A stretch of DNA of 64,000 nt from Phycisphaerales bacterium. GTDB lineage: Bacteria > Planctomycetota > Phycisphaerae > Phycisphaerales > UBA1924. Made by a program: the position numbers and the translations under genes. Positions 37,621 to 45,095 of this stretch are shown one piece after another. Under the pieces are notes generated by a model. It had not been told where the DNA came from, made no database searches, and saw nothing but the letters and a program-made list of their open reading frames with translations. The DNA lies in the NCBI GenBank assembly GCA_020849615.1, contig JADLFW010000015.1, forward strand, positions 1 through 64,000, written 5' to 3'. Every line of letters begins with the position of its first letter. Within the stretch, counting starts at the first letter, position 1.

Positions 37621-37706
37621 GCGGAACAGTATCGACGCCCCGCCGGGCCGACGGGCCCCGGGCGTCCATGAGGGGCTCCGACCCCGCGCGAGGGAGAGAG
37701 AGCGGG

Positions 37707-37738
37707 CCCCCGGCATCACGCCGGGGGTTCTGTTGTTT
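37707..37738 (+). terminator. Rho-independent terminator downstream of the small plus-strand ORF
   Basis: CCCCCGGC (37707-37714) and GCCGGGGG (37720-37727) form an 8-bp stem with ATCAC loop, followed by TTCTGTTGTTT. It reads on the plus strand, away from the terminator of rpsA, which faces it. Confidence 0.75.
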
Positions 37739-37761
37739 GGCGGCCGCACCACCGGGGGTTG

Positions 37762-37795
37762 CAAAGAAAAAGCCCGGGCCATGGCGGCCCGGGCT
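37762..37795 (-). terminator. Rho-independent terminator of rpsA
   Basis: AGCCCGGGCC (37771-37780) and GGCCCGGGCT (37786-37795) form a 10-bp stem. On the minus strand it ends in TTTTTCTTT. It is 22 nt after the rpsA stop codon. Confidence 0.88.
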
Positions 37796-37817
37796 CGTGT
37801 GTTGAGCGGGAAGGGCT

Positions 37818-39602
37818 TTACGAGAAGCGGATCTTGTCGGAGCCCATGGCCTCGTGCTCATCCATGCCGCCGCGCGTCGGGGCATCGGGCCCGCGGCGCC
37901 GCGGGGAGTCCCCTTCGCCGCCGCCGCTGCCCGCAGCGCCGGACGAGTCGCCCCACTGGGCCCGCTTGAGCGACAGGCCGATCTTCCGCTCGGCCCGGTC
38001 GACGCGGAGGATCTTGACATCCACCTCATCGCCCGACTTGACCACATCCTGCGGGTTCTCGACCTTGTGGTCGGCCAGCTCGGAGATGTGCAGCAGGCCC
38101 TCGAGCTCGGGCTCGAGCTCGACGAACACGCCGAAGTTGGTGATCTTGGTCACCGTGCCGCGGACGACCATGCCGGGCTTGTAGTGCTCGGGGATCGCCG
38201 TGAGCCACGGATCCTCGGTCAGCTGCTTCACGCCCAGGCTGACGCGCTGCTTCTCGCGGTCCACCTCGAGCACCACGCACTTGACGCTGTCGCCCTTCTT
38301 GACGATCTCGTTGGGGTGCGTGACCTTCTTGGTCCACGACATATCCGAGATGTGCAGCAGCCCGTCGATGCCTGGCTCGATCTCGACGAAGGCGCCGTAG
38401 TTGGCCAGGTTCCGCACCTTGCCCTCGATGATCGTCCCGGGCGGGTACTTCTCGCTGACCAGCTCCCAGGGATTGACCTCGGTCTGCTTCATGCCGAGGC
38501 TTATCTCCTGCTTGTCCTTGTTGATCTCCAGGACAACGACATCCACCTCGTCGTTGACGTTGACCATCTCGGACGGGTGGTTGACGCGGCGGGTCCAGGA
38601 CATCTCGGAGATGTGCACCAGGCCCTCAATCCCATCCTCCAGCCGCACGAACGCGCCGTAGGACATGATGTTGACGACCTTGCCCCGGACGCGAGATCCG
38701 ACCGGGTACTTCTTCTCGATCTCGGCCCACGGGGAGGCCTCGCGCTGCTTCAGGCCCAGCGCGATCTTCTCCTTCTCGCGGTCGATGTTCAGGACCTTGA
38801 CCTCGACCTTCTGGTCGATCTTGAGCATCTCGCTGGGGTGGTTGATCCGGCCCCACGACATGTCGGTGATGTGCAGCAGCCCGTCGATGCCGCCCAGGTC
38901 CACGAACGCGCCGAAGTCGGCGATGTTCTTGACCGTGCCGGTGACGACATCGCCTTCCTTGAGGGTCTCGAGCAGGCGCTTCTTGGCGGCGTCGCGCTCC
39001 TCCTCGATGAGCTTGCGCCGCGAGATCACGATGTTGCGGCGCTCCGAGTCGATCTTCAGGATGGTCGCCCGGATCTTGCGGCCGATGTAGTCGCCGATCT
39101 CGCCGGGCCGGCGGATGTCCACCTGGCTCGCCGGCAGGAAGACCGGCACGCCGATGTCGACGAGCAGGCCGCCCTTGATCTTGCGGGTCACCATGCCCTC
39201 GACCACCTGGCCCTCGCGGGTGGTGTCCATGATCCGCTGCCAGCTCAGCTGGCGGTCGGCCTTGCGCTTGCTGAGCTGCACCAGCCCGCCATCGCCCTCG
39301 AGCGTCTCGAGCAGCACATCGATCATGTCGCCGGGCTTGGGCTCGTTGCCCTCGAACTCTTCCTTGGGGATCAGCCCCTCGGACTTCAGCCCGACCTCGA
39401 CGACGATGTCATCACCGGCCATGCCGATGACCTTGCCCTTGATGAGCTTGCCGGGCGTCAGGTCGGCGATCTGCTCGCCCATCAGCGAGTCCATGTACGT
39501 CTCGTCGGCTGTTCCGACCTTCGAGCCGTAGGCCTCGCGCAGCATGGCGGCGGCCTCATCATCCGCAATCCGAAGGGAAGCGATCAACGATTCATCAATC
39601 AT
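37818..39602 (-). CDS. rpsA: 30S ribosomal protein S1
   Basis: The 594-residue protein contains six S1 RNA-binding repeats, e.g. GKLIKGKVIGMAGDDIVVEVGLKSEG, then VVEGMVTRKIKGGLLVDIG, VVTGTVKNIADFGAFVDLGG, and three more ending near residue 540. S1 brings mRNA to the 30S subunit. ATG 39602 has AAGGAA about 8 nt upstream. A Gly/Pro-rich tail (SGAAGSGGGEGDSPRRRG) ends the protein. A strong terminator follows. The upstream noncoding region is long and structured. Confidence 0.95.
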   Translation of the reverse strand: MIDESLIASLRIADDEAAAMLREAYGSKVGTADETYMDSLMGEQIADLTPGKLIKGKVIGMAGDDIVVEVGLKSEGLIPKEEFEGNEPKPGDMIDVLLETLEGDGGLVQLSKRKADRQLSWQRIMDTTREGQVVEGMVTRKIKGGLLVDIGVPVFLPASQVDIRRPGEIGDYIGRKIRATILKIDSERRNIVISRRKLIEEERDAAKKRLLETLKEGDVVTGTVKNIADFGAFVDLGGIDGLLHITDMSWGRINHPSEMLKIDQKVEVKVLNIDREKEKIALGLKQREASPWAEIEKKYPVGSRVRGKVVNIMSYGAFVRLEDGIEGLVHISEMSWTRRVNHPSEMVNVNDEVDVVVLEINKDKQEISLGMKQTEVNPWELVSEKYPPGTIIEGKVRNLANYGAFVEIEPGIDGLLHISDMSWTKKVTHPNEIVKKGDSVKCVVLEVDREKQRVSLGVKQLTEDPWLTAIPEHYKPGMVVRGTVTKITNFGVFVELEPELEGLLHISELADHKVENPQDVVKSGDEVDVKILRVDRAERKIGLSLKRAQWGDSSGAAGSGGGEGDSPRRRGPDAPTRGGMDEHEAMGSDKIRFS

Positions 39603-39914
39603 TCTGGTTCCTTCCGGCCGGGCCCGGCGGCCCGTCCGCTCGCGCGCCCTCCCGCCGGGGTCGGCGCGGGCCGGAGCCCGCACGTCGGGAAGAACAGCGC
39701 CGAGGCCCGGCGGCGCTCTTGTGAAGCCCGCAGGACCTGCCCCATCAGGGCGGTAGTCCGGGCCCGGCTTCCAGGAAGCCCGGCCCGGCGGTGTGTTTCA
39801 GGGTCCGCCCCCGCGAAGAGCGAGGGAAAACGGAATCGGCCGACCCACCGCGGAGAAGGGTAGCAGCCCGGGGTGATCGGGAAAAGGGGAATGTTGGGGA
39901 GGGGGGAGCGGGGG
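39603..39914. other. Noncoding upstream region of rpsA
   Basis: About 310 bp upstream of rpsA holds no credible gene in any frame. It is very GC rich with GC-palindromic runs but shows no clear promoter. It may include the rpsA leader, where S1 autoregulation would act. Confidence 0.4.
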
Positions 39915-39963
39915 GTTGTGCCACCGAGATCGAAGCCGGTATCGGGTTCGATCTCGGTGCAAC
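39915..39963. repeat. Long hairpin (13-bp perfect arms)
   Basis: CACCGAGATCGAA (39922-39934) and TTCGATCTCGGTG (39947-39959) are perfect inverted copies around a 12-nt loop. GTTG and CAAC outside them can extend the stem across a 3-nt bulge. It may be a REP-like element of the adjacent mobile island or part of an rpsA leader. Confidence 0.6.
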
Positions 39964-39988
39964 CCACCGTCTGAGAGCGACCCGTGCC

Positions 39989-40017
39989 GGGATGTGTAGC
40001 GGGGCTACACGTATCCC
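39989..40017. repeat. Second hairpin near the TnpA_REP fragment
   Basis: GTGTAGC (39994-40000), GGG loop, GCTACAC (40004-40010) is a perfect stem. Flanking GGGAT and ATCCC extend it across a GT bulge. Its 3' arm overlaps the stop codon of the broken transposase fragment. Confidence 0.55.
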
Positions 40018-40158
40018 CTCCAGCGATCCGAGGACCCGGCCGGGCCGGGCGGTGGATCGCACGGACACTCTTCCTGAGGTGCACCCATCCACCAGCGGAC
40101 GCTCGACCACCGCCAATCCTCCGACTTCGCGACGAGTCCACGCTTCACCGGCTGGGTG
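40005..40158 (-). pseudogene. C-terminal fragment of a TnpA_REP (Y1) transposase
   Basis: On the minus strand the frame reads PVKRGLVAKSEDWRWSSVRWW and ends at TAG (40005-40007). This is the conserved C-terminal block of REP-associated tyrosine transposases (normally NPVRAGLV..PEDWRWSS). Upstream of the Pro-Val the homology stops exactly where a 9-bp tandem repeat array begins. The gene is therefore broken and lacks the HUH and Tyr motifs. Confidence 0.7.
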
Positions 40159-40188
40159 GCATGGGTGGCATGGGTGGCATGGGTGGCT
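40154..40188. repeat. 9-bp tandem repeat GGGTGGCAT (three copies plus partial)
   Basis: GGGTGGCAT repeats at 40154-40162, 40163-40171 and 40172-40180, followed by GGGTGGCT. The word recurs at 40189 next to the REP hairpin. It separates the broken transposase fragment from the intact one. Confidence 0.85.
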
Positions 40189-40221
40189 GGGTGGCATGGG
40201 CAAGCCGCCTTGGGCTTGCCC
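40189..40221. repeat. Left REP-like element of the TnpA_REP unit
   Basis: GGGTGGCATGGGCAA (40189-40203) is repeated inverted at 40837-40851. The overlapping hairpin GGGCAAGCC-loop-GGCTTGCCC (40198-40221) has perfect 9-bp arms. It sits 18 nt before the transposase start, as expected for the substrate of a REP-associated Y1 transposase. Confidence 0.75.
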
Positions 40222-40239
40222 GTGCGTTAGACTCGCGCT

Positions 40240-40800
40240 GTGCAGTTGCCCGATGGCCGAGTGCGCAAGAAGCGAGTATCAAGCAGCGCGGATGTCGCGC
40301 ACGAGCTGACCTTCTCGTGCTATCGCCGGCTCAAGTTGCTGAATCACAATCGGACGCGCATCTGGCTTCTGGAAGCGATCGATCGGGCCCGCCAGTTGCA
40401 TGACTTTGCGTTGTGGGCCTATGTCATCATGCCTGATCACGCTCATGTGCTGATCTATCCGCGAGCGGCGGGTTATTCGATCGCCCATATTCTGAAGTCC
40501 ATGAAGCAGCCCGTAGCAAGGCGGGCCGTCGACCATCTCCGCGTGACCGCGCCGCATCATCTTGAACGTCTCAGGGTGACGCGTCCGAACGGGCGGGTCG
40601 AGCATCGCTTCTGGCAACAGGGCGGCGGCTATGACCGCGACCTGTGGTCTCCGGAAGCGATATCCAACTCGATCAACTACATCCACAACAACCCTGTCCG
40701 GGCCGGACTGGTCAAACAGCCCGAAGAGTGGCGCTGGTCGAGCCGAGGTTGGTACTCGCGTCTGCCCGATGCTCCGATCGAGCTGGACCTTCGACGCTGA
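40240..40800 (+). CDS. REP-associated tyrosine transposase (Y1/HUH superfamily)
   Basis: The 186-residue enzyme is IS200-like. The HUH metal motif is MPDHAHVL. The catalytic Tyr lies in SINYIHNNPVRAGLV, followed by PEEWRWSSRGWY, the block also seen in the broken copy upstream. GTG 40240 is used as start. It is flanked on both sides by REP-like hairpins and an inverted 15-bp repeat. Such domesticated transposases are thought to cut and move REP/BIME sequences. Complete length suggests activity. Confidence 0.93.
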   Translation: MQLPDGRVRKKRVSSSADVAHELTFSCYRRLKLLNHNRTRIWLLEAIDRARQLHDFALWAYVIMPDHAHVLIYPRAAGYSIAHILKSMKQPVARRAVDHLRVTAPHHLERLRVTRPNGRVEHRFWQQGGGYDRDLWSPEAISNSINYIHNNPVRAGLVKQPEEWRWSSRGWYSRLPDAPIELDLRR

Positions 40801-40818
40801 CGCGCAGGGGAACCGCAC

Positions 40819-40851
40819 GGGCAACGCGAAAACGCGTTGCCCATGCCACCC
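40819..40851. repeat. Right REP-like element of the TnpA_REP unit
   Basis: GGGCAACGCG (40819-40828), AAAA loop, CGCGTTGCCC (40833-40842) is a perfect 10-bp hairpin. TTGCCCATGCCACCC (40837-40851) is the inverted copy of the left 15-bp repeat. Confidence 0.75.
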
Positions 40852-40868
40852 CTGCTTCCATGTTGGCC

Positions 40869-40904
40869 GGGCCACCCGCCGGGCCACCCGCCGGGCCACC
40901 CGCC
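40869..40904. repeat. 12-bp tandem repeat GGGCCACCCGCC (three copies)
   Basis: Three perfect units at 40869-40880, 40881-40892 and 40893-40904 sit between the right REP element and an integrase fragment. Their complement contains GGGTGGC-like words, as in the left array. Confidence 0.8.
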
Positions 40905-40912
40905 GCCGCAGC

Positions 40913-40996
40913 CCGAACCTGAACGCCTACGCCAAGCGCTTCGTGCGCTCGGTCAAGGAAGAGTGCCTCACCAAGATCATCCCCATCGGGGAGCCG
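40913..40996 (+). pseudogene. Fragment of an IS3/rve-type integrase
   Basis: About 28 residues in frame read NLNAYAKRFVRSVKEECL and then TKIIPIGE. This matches the block with the catalytic Glu of rve-type (DDE) integrases in IS3-like elements. Nothing else of the gene is present on either side, so it is a small relic inside the mobile island. Confidence 0.65.
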
Positions 40997-41046
40997 CGTG
41001 TGCGATCCAGTGACCATCCCATCCACCGTGGCCGCAGGCAAAGACA

Positions 41047-42102
41047 TCAGCGACTTACTAGCCATCCACCAAATCCCGTCTCTTCAAGTCTCAGAACTGT
41101 CCCGGTCGTATCCCAAATAGCCAAATCTCCGATCGCTCCCGGCATTGATGTACTTGACTCCAACCTGCCGAAGGCATATTCCGCATGTGGCGACACTGAC
41201 GCGATATTGCCCAAGCAAGGAATCATGGTATCTTTAAACAACATCGTGTCCGAATCAATATCTAATCGCGCTCGAACCAGAAGTTTATTGCCTTCTGAAT
41301 CTATTCGCCATGCGACAACTTCGTCACCTTCTTGAGTAAACGGAACTGGCAACCAACTATGCTCCAGTTGGCGCCAAGTTCCTTTGGACAGCGACAACAG
41401 TATTGAGGAGCGACGAAGGTTAGAAATACCCGTTGTATTATTTTTTTCAAAACTAGCTCCAGTGATCATCACGTGATCATCGCCAACAAATACACCTCCG
41501 CAGCCGTCTCCAGCGGACATGGATTCGAACGGAATCACAATTGATTTATGCGCGTCGACTAAAATGCCCTGACTTATTCTCGCGACTATTAACGACCCAT
41601 CAAAGCCCACATACCAACCACTATCGCACACGCAAATTGGCCTTGCGTGTGCGGGGATGTCTACCCAAAGCCGATCTCTGATGTCGTACAGCTTGACGAC
41701 TCCTGTATCTAAATCGATTGTTCTTATAAATCGAGATGACAAAAACGATACTTGAGTCCTGGCAGCTACTTGGAATAGCTTGTCAGGGTCCGATTCCAAC
41801 CAGTTTTTGATATAGTAATAACAAACAACATCTCCGATTCTCTTTGTTGAAACTAGAACACTGCTTGCGTTTGGCGCGACCACAACTGCGGCGACAGTCT
41901 CGTGAATTCTCTCGAGTTTGCTACGAAACTCCTTGCCCATGCGTACAAGCGTCTCGTCATTGCGAAGACTGATTATTTCTCCGTGTCCAGAAATTGCTAC
42001 GTCTTGTACGCCATGAGAGGAATGCTGCAATGAAAACGAAAGCGCTGACGAGACATGACAGGCAAGCAAGATCGCCGCAGGCATACTCCATCGCAACATC
42101 AT
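41047..42102 (-). CDS. AT-rich secreted protein, propeller-like
   Basis: The 351-residue protein starts at ATG 42102 with AGGAG 7 nt upstream. It has a signal peptide (SMPAAILLACHVSSALS). The mature part contains regularly spaced strands (VQDVAISGHGEIISLRN, AAVVVAPNASSVLVSTK, SLIVARISQGILVD, GVFVGDDHVMITGA) that suggest a WD40-like propeller. Base composition is clearly lower in GC than every neighbour, with A/T-ending codons, which points to recent acquisition. Family unknown. Confidence 0.75.
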   Translation of the reverse strand: MMLRWSMPAAILLACHVSSALSFSLQHSSHGVQDVAISGHGEIISLRNDETLVRMGKEFRSKLERIHETVAAVVVAPNASSVLVSTKRIGDVVCYYYIKNWLESDPDKLFQVAARTQVSFLSSRFIRTIDLDTGVVKLYDIRDRLWVDIPAHARPICVCDSGWYVGFDGSLIVARISQGILVDAHKSIVIPFESMSAGDGCGGVFVGDDHVMITGASFEKNNTTGISNLRRSSILLSLSKGTWRQLEHSWLPVPFTQEGDEVVAWRIDSEGNKLLVRARLDIDSDTMLFKDTMIPCLGNIASVSPHAEYAFGRLESSTSMPGAIGDLAIWDTTGTVLRLEETGFGGWLVSR

Positions 42103-42352
42103 TGCCGTACTCCTCTTAGTCATGTGCCCAACTCAAACACGCACTGTCTGGATCTATCATGGGATCACCCCAACCGGGTGCCCTATGGCTCGGATCGGTC
42201 AGTGGCAAGACCGGCGGCATGGCGAGATGGCACCGCTGCATTATCGTGCTAAGCAATGTGTTGGAATTGTTATGATAGCCTCCGTACCCAATGCAACAAT
42301 CTAATTTGTTCATTTCACGCTTAACGCATTCCCAGGCCGATGTGCTGCTCGG
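42103..42352. other. AT-rich noncoding region
   Basis: This 250-bp stretch has lower GC than its surroundings and holds no convincing gene. It probably carries the promoter of the AT-rich secreted gene on the minus strand and the 3' flank of the transposase remnant. Confidence 0.4.
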
Positions 42353-42840
42353 CTAATTTCTGCCGTTTTGGGGGGAGGAATGGGTGGACGTAATCGGGGG
42401 TCTCCAGATAGTGAGTTCGCCCAGCTCGACGAGAGCGGAGCGGATGGCGGCGCGATCGACGCTCGATCGCCGGCCCGCCGGGAGTGCCGGGCCCGGGCCA
42501 CCGGCCCGGGCCGCTGAAGCAAGCTGACGTTCCATCCACGCCCGGGCGAGGGCCTCGCGGTGCTGAAGCACGGTTCCGAGGAAGAGCGCGCGGCGATCCA
42601 CACTGATGACCGGACGGGCCGCCCAGCGCTGCTCGGGCGTCGGGCCACGCACGCCCCAAGGCCGGTTGAGGGTGTTGCCGCAGCGGCGGGCCGCCTCGAT
42701 GTCGTCGCTCCAACCCCCACTCTTCCATCCGGCGCTCCCATCACGCCCCTCCATCCCGCACGCCGCGAGGTGCGCCGCCCGGGTCTTGAAGGCCCCCCCG
42801 CCGGCCTCGACGCTGCCATTGTACCGGGAGGCCGCGGAAT
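42353..42840 (-). pseudogene. C-terminal remnant of a planctomycete-type DDE transposase
   Basis: The minus-strand frame reads RYNGSVEAGGGAFKTRAAHL (about 42826-42767), then WSDDIEAARRCGNTLNRPWG, VRGPTPEQRWAARPVIS and DRAAIRSALVELGEL. From memory these match the order YNGSCEAGIGSLKTR..HG..W..DD.EAAR...N..RPWG..GPTPDE.W of transposases common in planctomycetes. The first half, with the two catalytic Asp, is missing. A frameshift near the end (before 42400) disrupts the C-terminus. Confidence 0.6.
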
Positions 42841-42903
42841 CTCGGAAGGCTCTGCCGCGACCGCCGAAGCGGCGGTCACGAGCACAGCGCGCGGACCCGC
42901 GCC

Positions 42904-43275
42904 TTAGCTCCCCGCCAGCTTCACCAAGATGTCCGCGAGGTGGTGGTCGAACGCCCCTCGCGGCAGCACCTCATCCGCGCCCGCTTCCCGGGCCCGCTGC
43001 ATCAGGTCCTTGGCGACGTGCGGCGCGAAGGCCAGCGTCCGGATCGCCCGTTCCTTCTCCCCCGCCCCCGCCCCGCGCCCGCGCAGCCGGGCCAGCATCG
43101 CCAGCGCCTCCTCCGGCTTCTCCAGATCCGCGATGAAAGCGATTACGGGGGAATCCGCCAGCCGGGCCTCCAGCATCTCGACCGTGCGCACGGGCCGGGC
43201 CGCCAGCCCCAGGTCCTCGGCCATCGCCTTGATCTTGGTCGCCCACACCAGGTCGGAAGCCAGGTAGAGAATCAC
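42904..43275 (-). CDS. Pseudo-receiver (CheY-like) domain protein
   Basis: The 123-residue protein probably starts at GTG 43275 (VILYLASDLVWATKIKAMAED). The alternating strand-helix pattern (VIAFIADLEKPEEALAMLARL, IRTLAFAPHVAKDLMQRAREAGADEVLPRG) is that of a response-regulator receiver. The phospho-acceptor loop reads FIADLEKPE; whether its Asp works as in a classic receiver is unclear. No kinase gene is adjacent. Function unknown. Confidence 0.55.
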   Translation of the reverse strand: MILYLASDLVWATKIKAMAEDLGLAARPVRTVEMLEARLADSPVIAFIADLEKPEEALAMLARLRGRGAGAGEKERAIRTLAFAPHVAKDLMQRAREAGADEVLPRGAFDHHLADILVKLAGS

Positions 43276-43511
43276 GCCGAAGTGTAGTGGCGACAGGGAC
43301 AAATGACGCCGGGCCAGCGCTGTTCCCCGGCCCGGCGGGGAAAGCCCCCCGAACGTGCCGAGGCACCGGAAAAGCCCATCCAAAGGGTCGAATCAGGCCC
43401 GGCGCGACCTACCATGTCGGTTCCCCAGGGCGAGCGAACCCAGGGCTGTGAATGAGACCGGTTCCGTGTTGCCCGGTCGACTTACCCATCACTCAAGCGT
43501 GAGGCTCAGCG

Positions 43512-44879
43512 ATGACGACGATGACGCGACCCGATCAAAAAGCCGCCGCCCCCGCCCCCGCCCCGGCCACCAGCAACCACATTTTCCGCGAGGTGGGGCT
43601 CCCCGAGGACCCCAACAACCTCTACAGCCAGACGGTGGGGAGCATGCTCCACGGCGCTGAGGTGATGGGCCTGCCCCATTATCTCCGGCTGATCCTGGCC
43701 CAGCCCAAGAACGAGATCATGGTCCATTTCCCGGTGAAGATGGATGACGGCTCGTTCCGCCTGTTCAAGGGCTACCGCGTCCAGCACAACAACGCCCTGG
43801 GCCCGTACAAGGGCGGGCTGCGCTTCCACCACGATGTTCATTTAGACGATGTCAAGAGCCTGGCCTTCCTGATGACCATGAAGTGCTCGCTGGTGGGGGT
43901 GCCCTACGGCGGCGGCAAGGGTGGCATCAAGGTTGACCCCCGCAAGCACTCGGCGACGGAGATGGAGCGCATCGTGCGGCGCTTCACCACCGCGATCGCT
44001 CACCAGATCGGCCCGGACTATGACATCCCGGCCCCCGATGTCGGCAGCAACTCCCAGCACATGGCCTGGATCGCCGACACCTACACGTTCCTCTCAGAGA
44101 TCGGCGGCAGCAACCCGACCGCGACCGTGACCGGCAAGCCCATCGAGTACGGCGGGTCGCTGGGCCGCGAGAAGGCGACGGGCCAGGGCGTCGTCGACAC
44201 CCTCTGCGAGATGCTCCCCGAGCTCAAGCTCGAGCCCAAGCAGTGCACCTTCAGCGTGCTGGGCTTCGGCAACGTGGGCTCGTGGTCGGGCAAGATCTTC
44301 CAGGACAAGGGCGCCAAGCTCGTCACCGTCGGCGACCACACCGGCTTCATCAAGAACGACAAGGGCATCGACGCCCACGACCTGGCCGTGTACGTCAACA
44401 AGCCCAAGAGCGAGGGCGGCACGGGCGGCATCGCCGGCTACCCCAAGGCCGAGAAGATCACCAAGGAAGAGTTCTACAAGCACAAGGTCGAGGTGTTCAT
44501 CCCTGCGGCCCTGGAGCAGATGATCCAGGAGCCCGAGGCCGAGATGCTCAACTGCAAGGTCGTCGCCGAGGGCGCCAACGCCCCGACGACCCCGGCCGGC
44601 GAGCGCGTCCTGCAGCGCCGCGGCATCGAGGTTCTGCCCGCCATCCTGTGCAACGCGGGCGGCGTCACCGTCTCCTACTTCGAGTGGGTCCAGAACAAGA
44701 CCTTCAAGTCCTGGGACCTCGAGCGCGTCGATGGCGAGCTCAAGAAGCACATGATCGCCGCCGCGGGCCGCACGCGCGATGCCCGCCGCAAGTACAAGTG
44801 CGACCTCCGCACCGCCGCCTACATCGGCGCCCTGGAGCGGCTCCAGAAGGCCTACGAGGTCCGCGGGATCTTCCCGTAA
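43512..44879 (+). CDS. gdhA: Glutamate dehydrogenase family protein
   Basis: The 455-residue enzyme interconverts glutamate and 2-oxoglutarate with ammonia. The N-terminal domain has PYKGGLRFHHDVHLDDVKSLA and VPYGGGKGGIKVDP (catalytic Lys), then PDYDIPAPDVGS. The Rossmann half has VLGFGNVGSW and a GANAPTTPAGERVL block. ATG 43512 has GAGG about 9 nt upstream. A strong terminator follows, so it is a single-gene unit. Coenzyme preference cannot be read with certainty. Confidence 0.93.
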   Translation: MTTMTRPDQKAAAPAPAPATSNHIFREVGLPEDPNNLYSQTVGSMLHGAEVMGLPHYLRLILAQPKNEIMVHFPVKMDDGSFRLFKGYRVQHNNALGPYKGGLRFHHDVHLDDVKSLAFLMTMKCSLVGVPYGGGKGGIKVDPRKHSATEMERIVRRFTTAIAHQIGPDYDIPAPDVGSNSQHMAWIADTYTFLSEIGGSNPTATVTGKPIEYGGSLGREKATGQGVVDTLCEMLPELKLEPKQCTFSVLGFGNVGSWSGKIFQDKGAKLVTVGDHTGFIKNDKGIDAHDLAVYVNKPKSEGGTGGIAGYPKAEKITKEEFYKHKVEVFIPAALEQMIQEPEAEMLNCKVVAEGANAPTTPAGERVLQRRGIEVLPAILCNAGGVTVSYFEWVQNKTFKSWDLERVDGELKKHMIAAAGRTRDARRKYKCDLRTAAYIGALERLQKAYEVRGIFP

Positions 44880-44916
44880 GTAGAAGTGGCGAAGTGACGG
44901 AGTGACGAAGTTCAAG

Positions 44917-44945
44917 GCCCCGGGCGAAGTGCCCGGGGCTTTTTG
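44917..44945 (+). terminator. Rho-independent terminator of gdhA
   Basis: GCCCCGGGC (44917-44925), GAAGT loop, GCCCGGGGC (44931-44939), then TTTTTGC. A strong terminator 38 nt after the stop. Confidence 0.9.
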
Positions 44946-45095
44946 CTTGGGGCCGTTCGCGGGAAGCCGGCGGAAGACCGGGCGGGATCCCGCTTGACCG
45001 TGCCATCGGCGCGGCTCATGCTGCGCTTGGTTGCTTGCACCCAGGGCCGGGGCGGGCCACGGGCGAGGCCCGGCAATCCAAGAAGGAGCGCAGTC

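Noticed and set aside
37854-39863. Long plus-strand frame antisense to rpsA
   Set aside because: It is the complement of S1 repeats with His/Leu/Asp-rich composition and no homology pattern.
39745-40403. Several short frames with CHPCHP or GGMGGMGG repeats
   Set aside because: They are produced by translating the 9-bp tandem repeat and have no coding support.
40154-40904. CRISPR array
   Set aside because: The 9-bp and 12-bp units are directly tandem with no spacers, and no cas gene is near.
42116-42313. 65-residue minus-strand frame upstream of the AT-rich gene
   Set aside because: No SD, no signal, no family and a mixed composition. It probably is noncoding flank.
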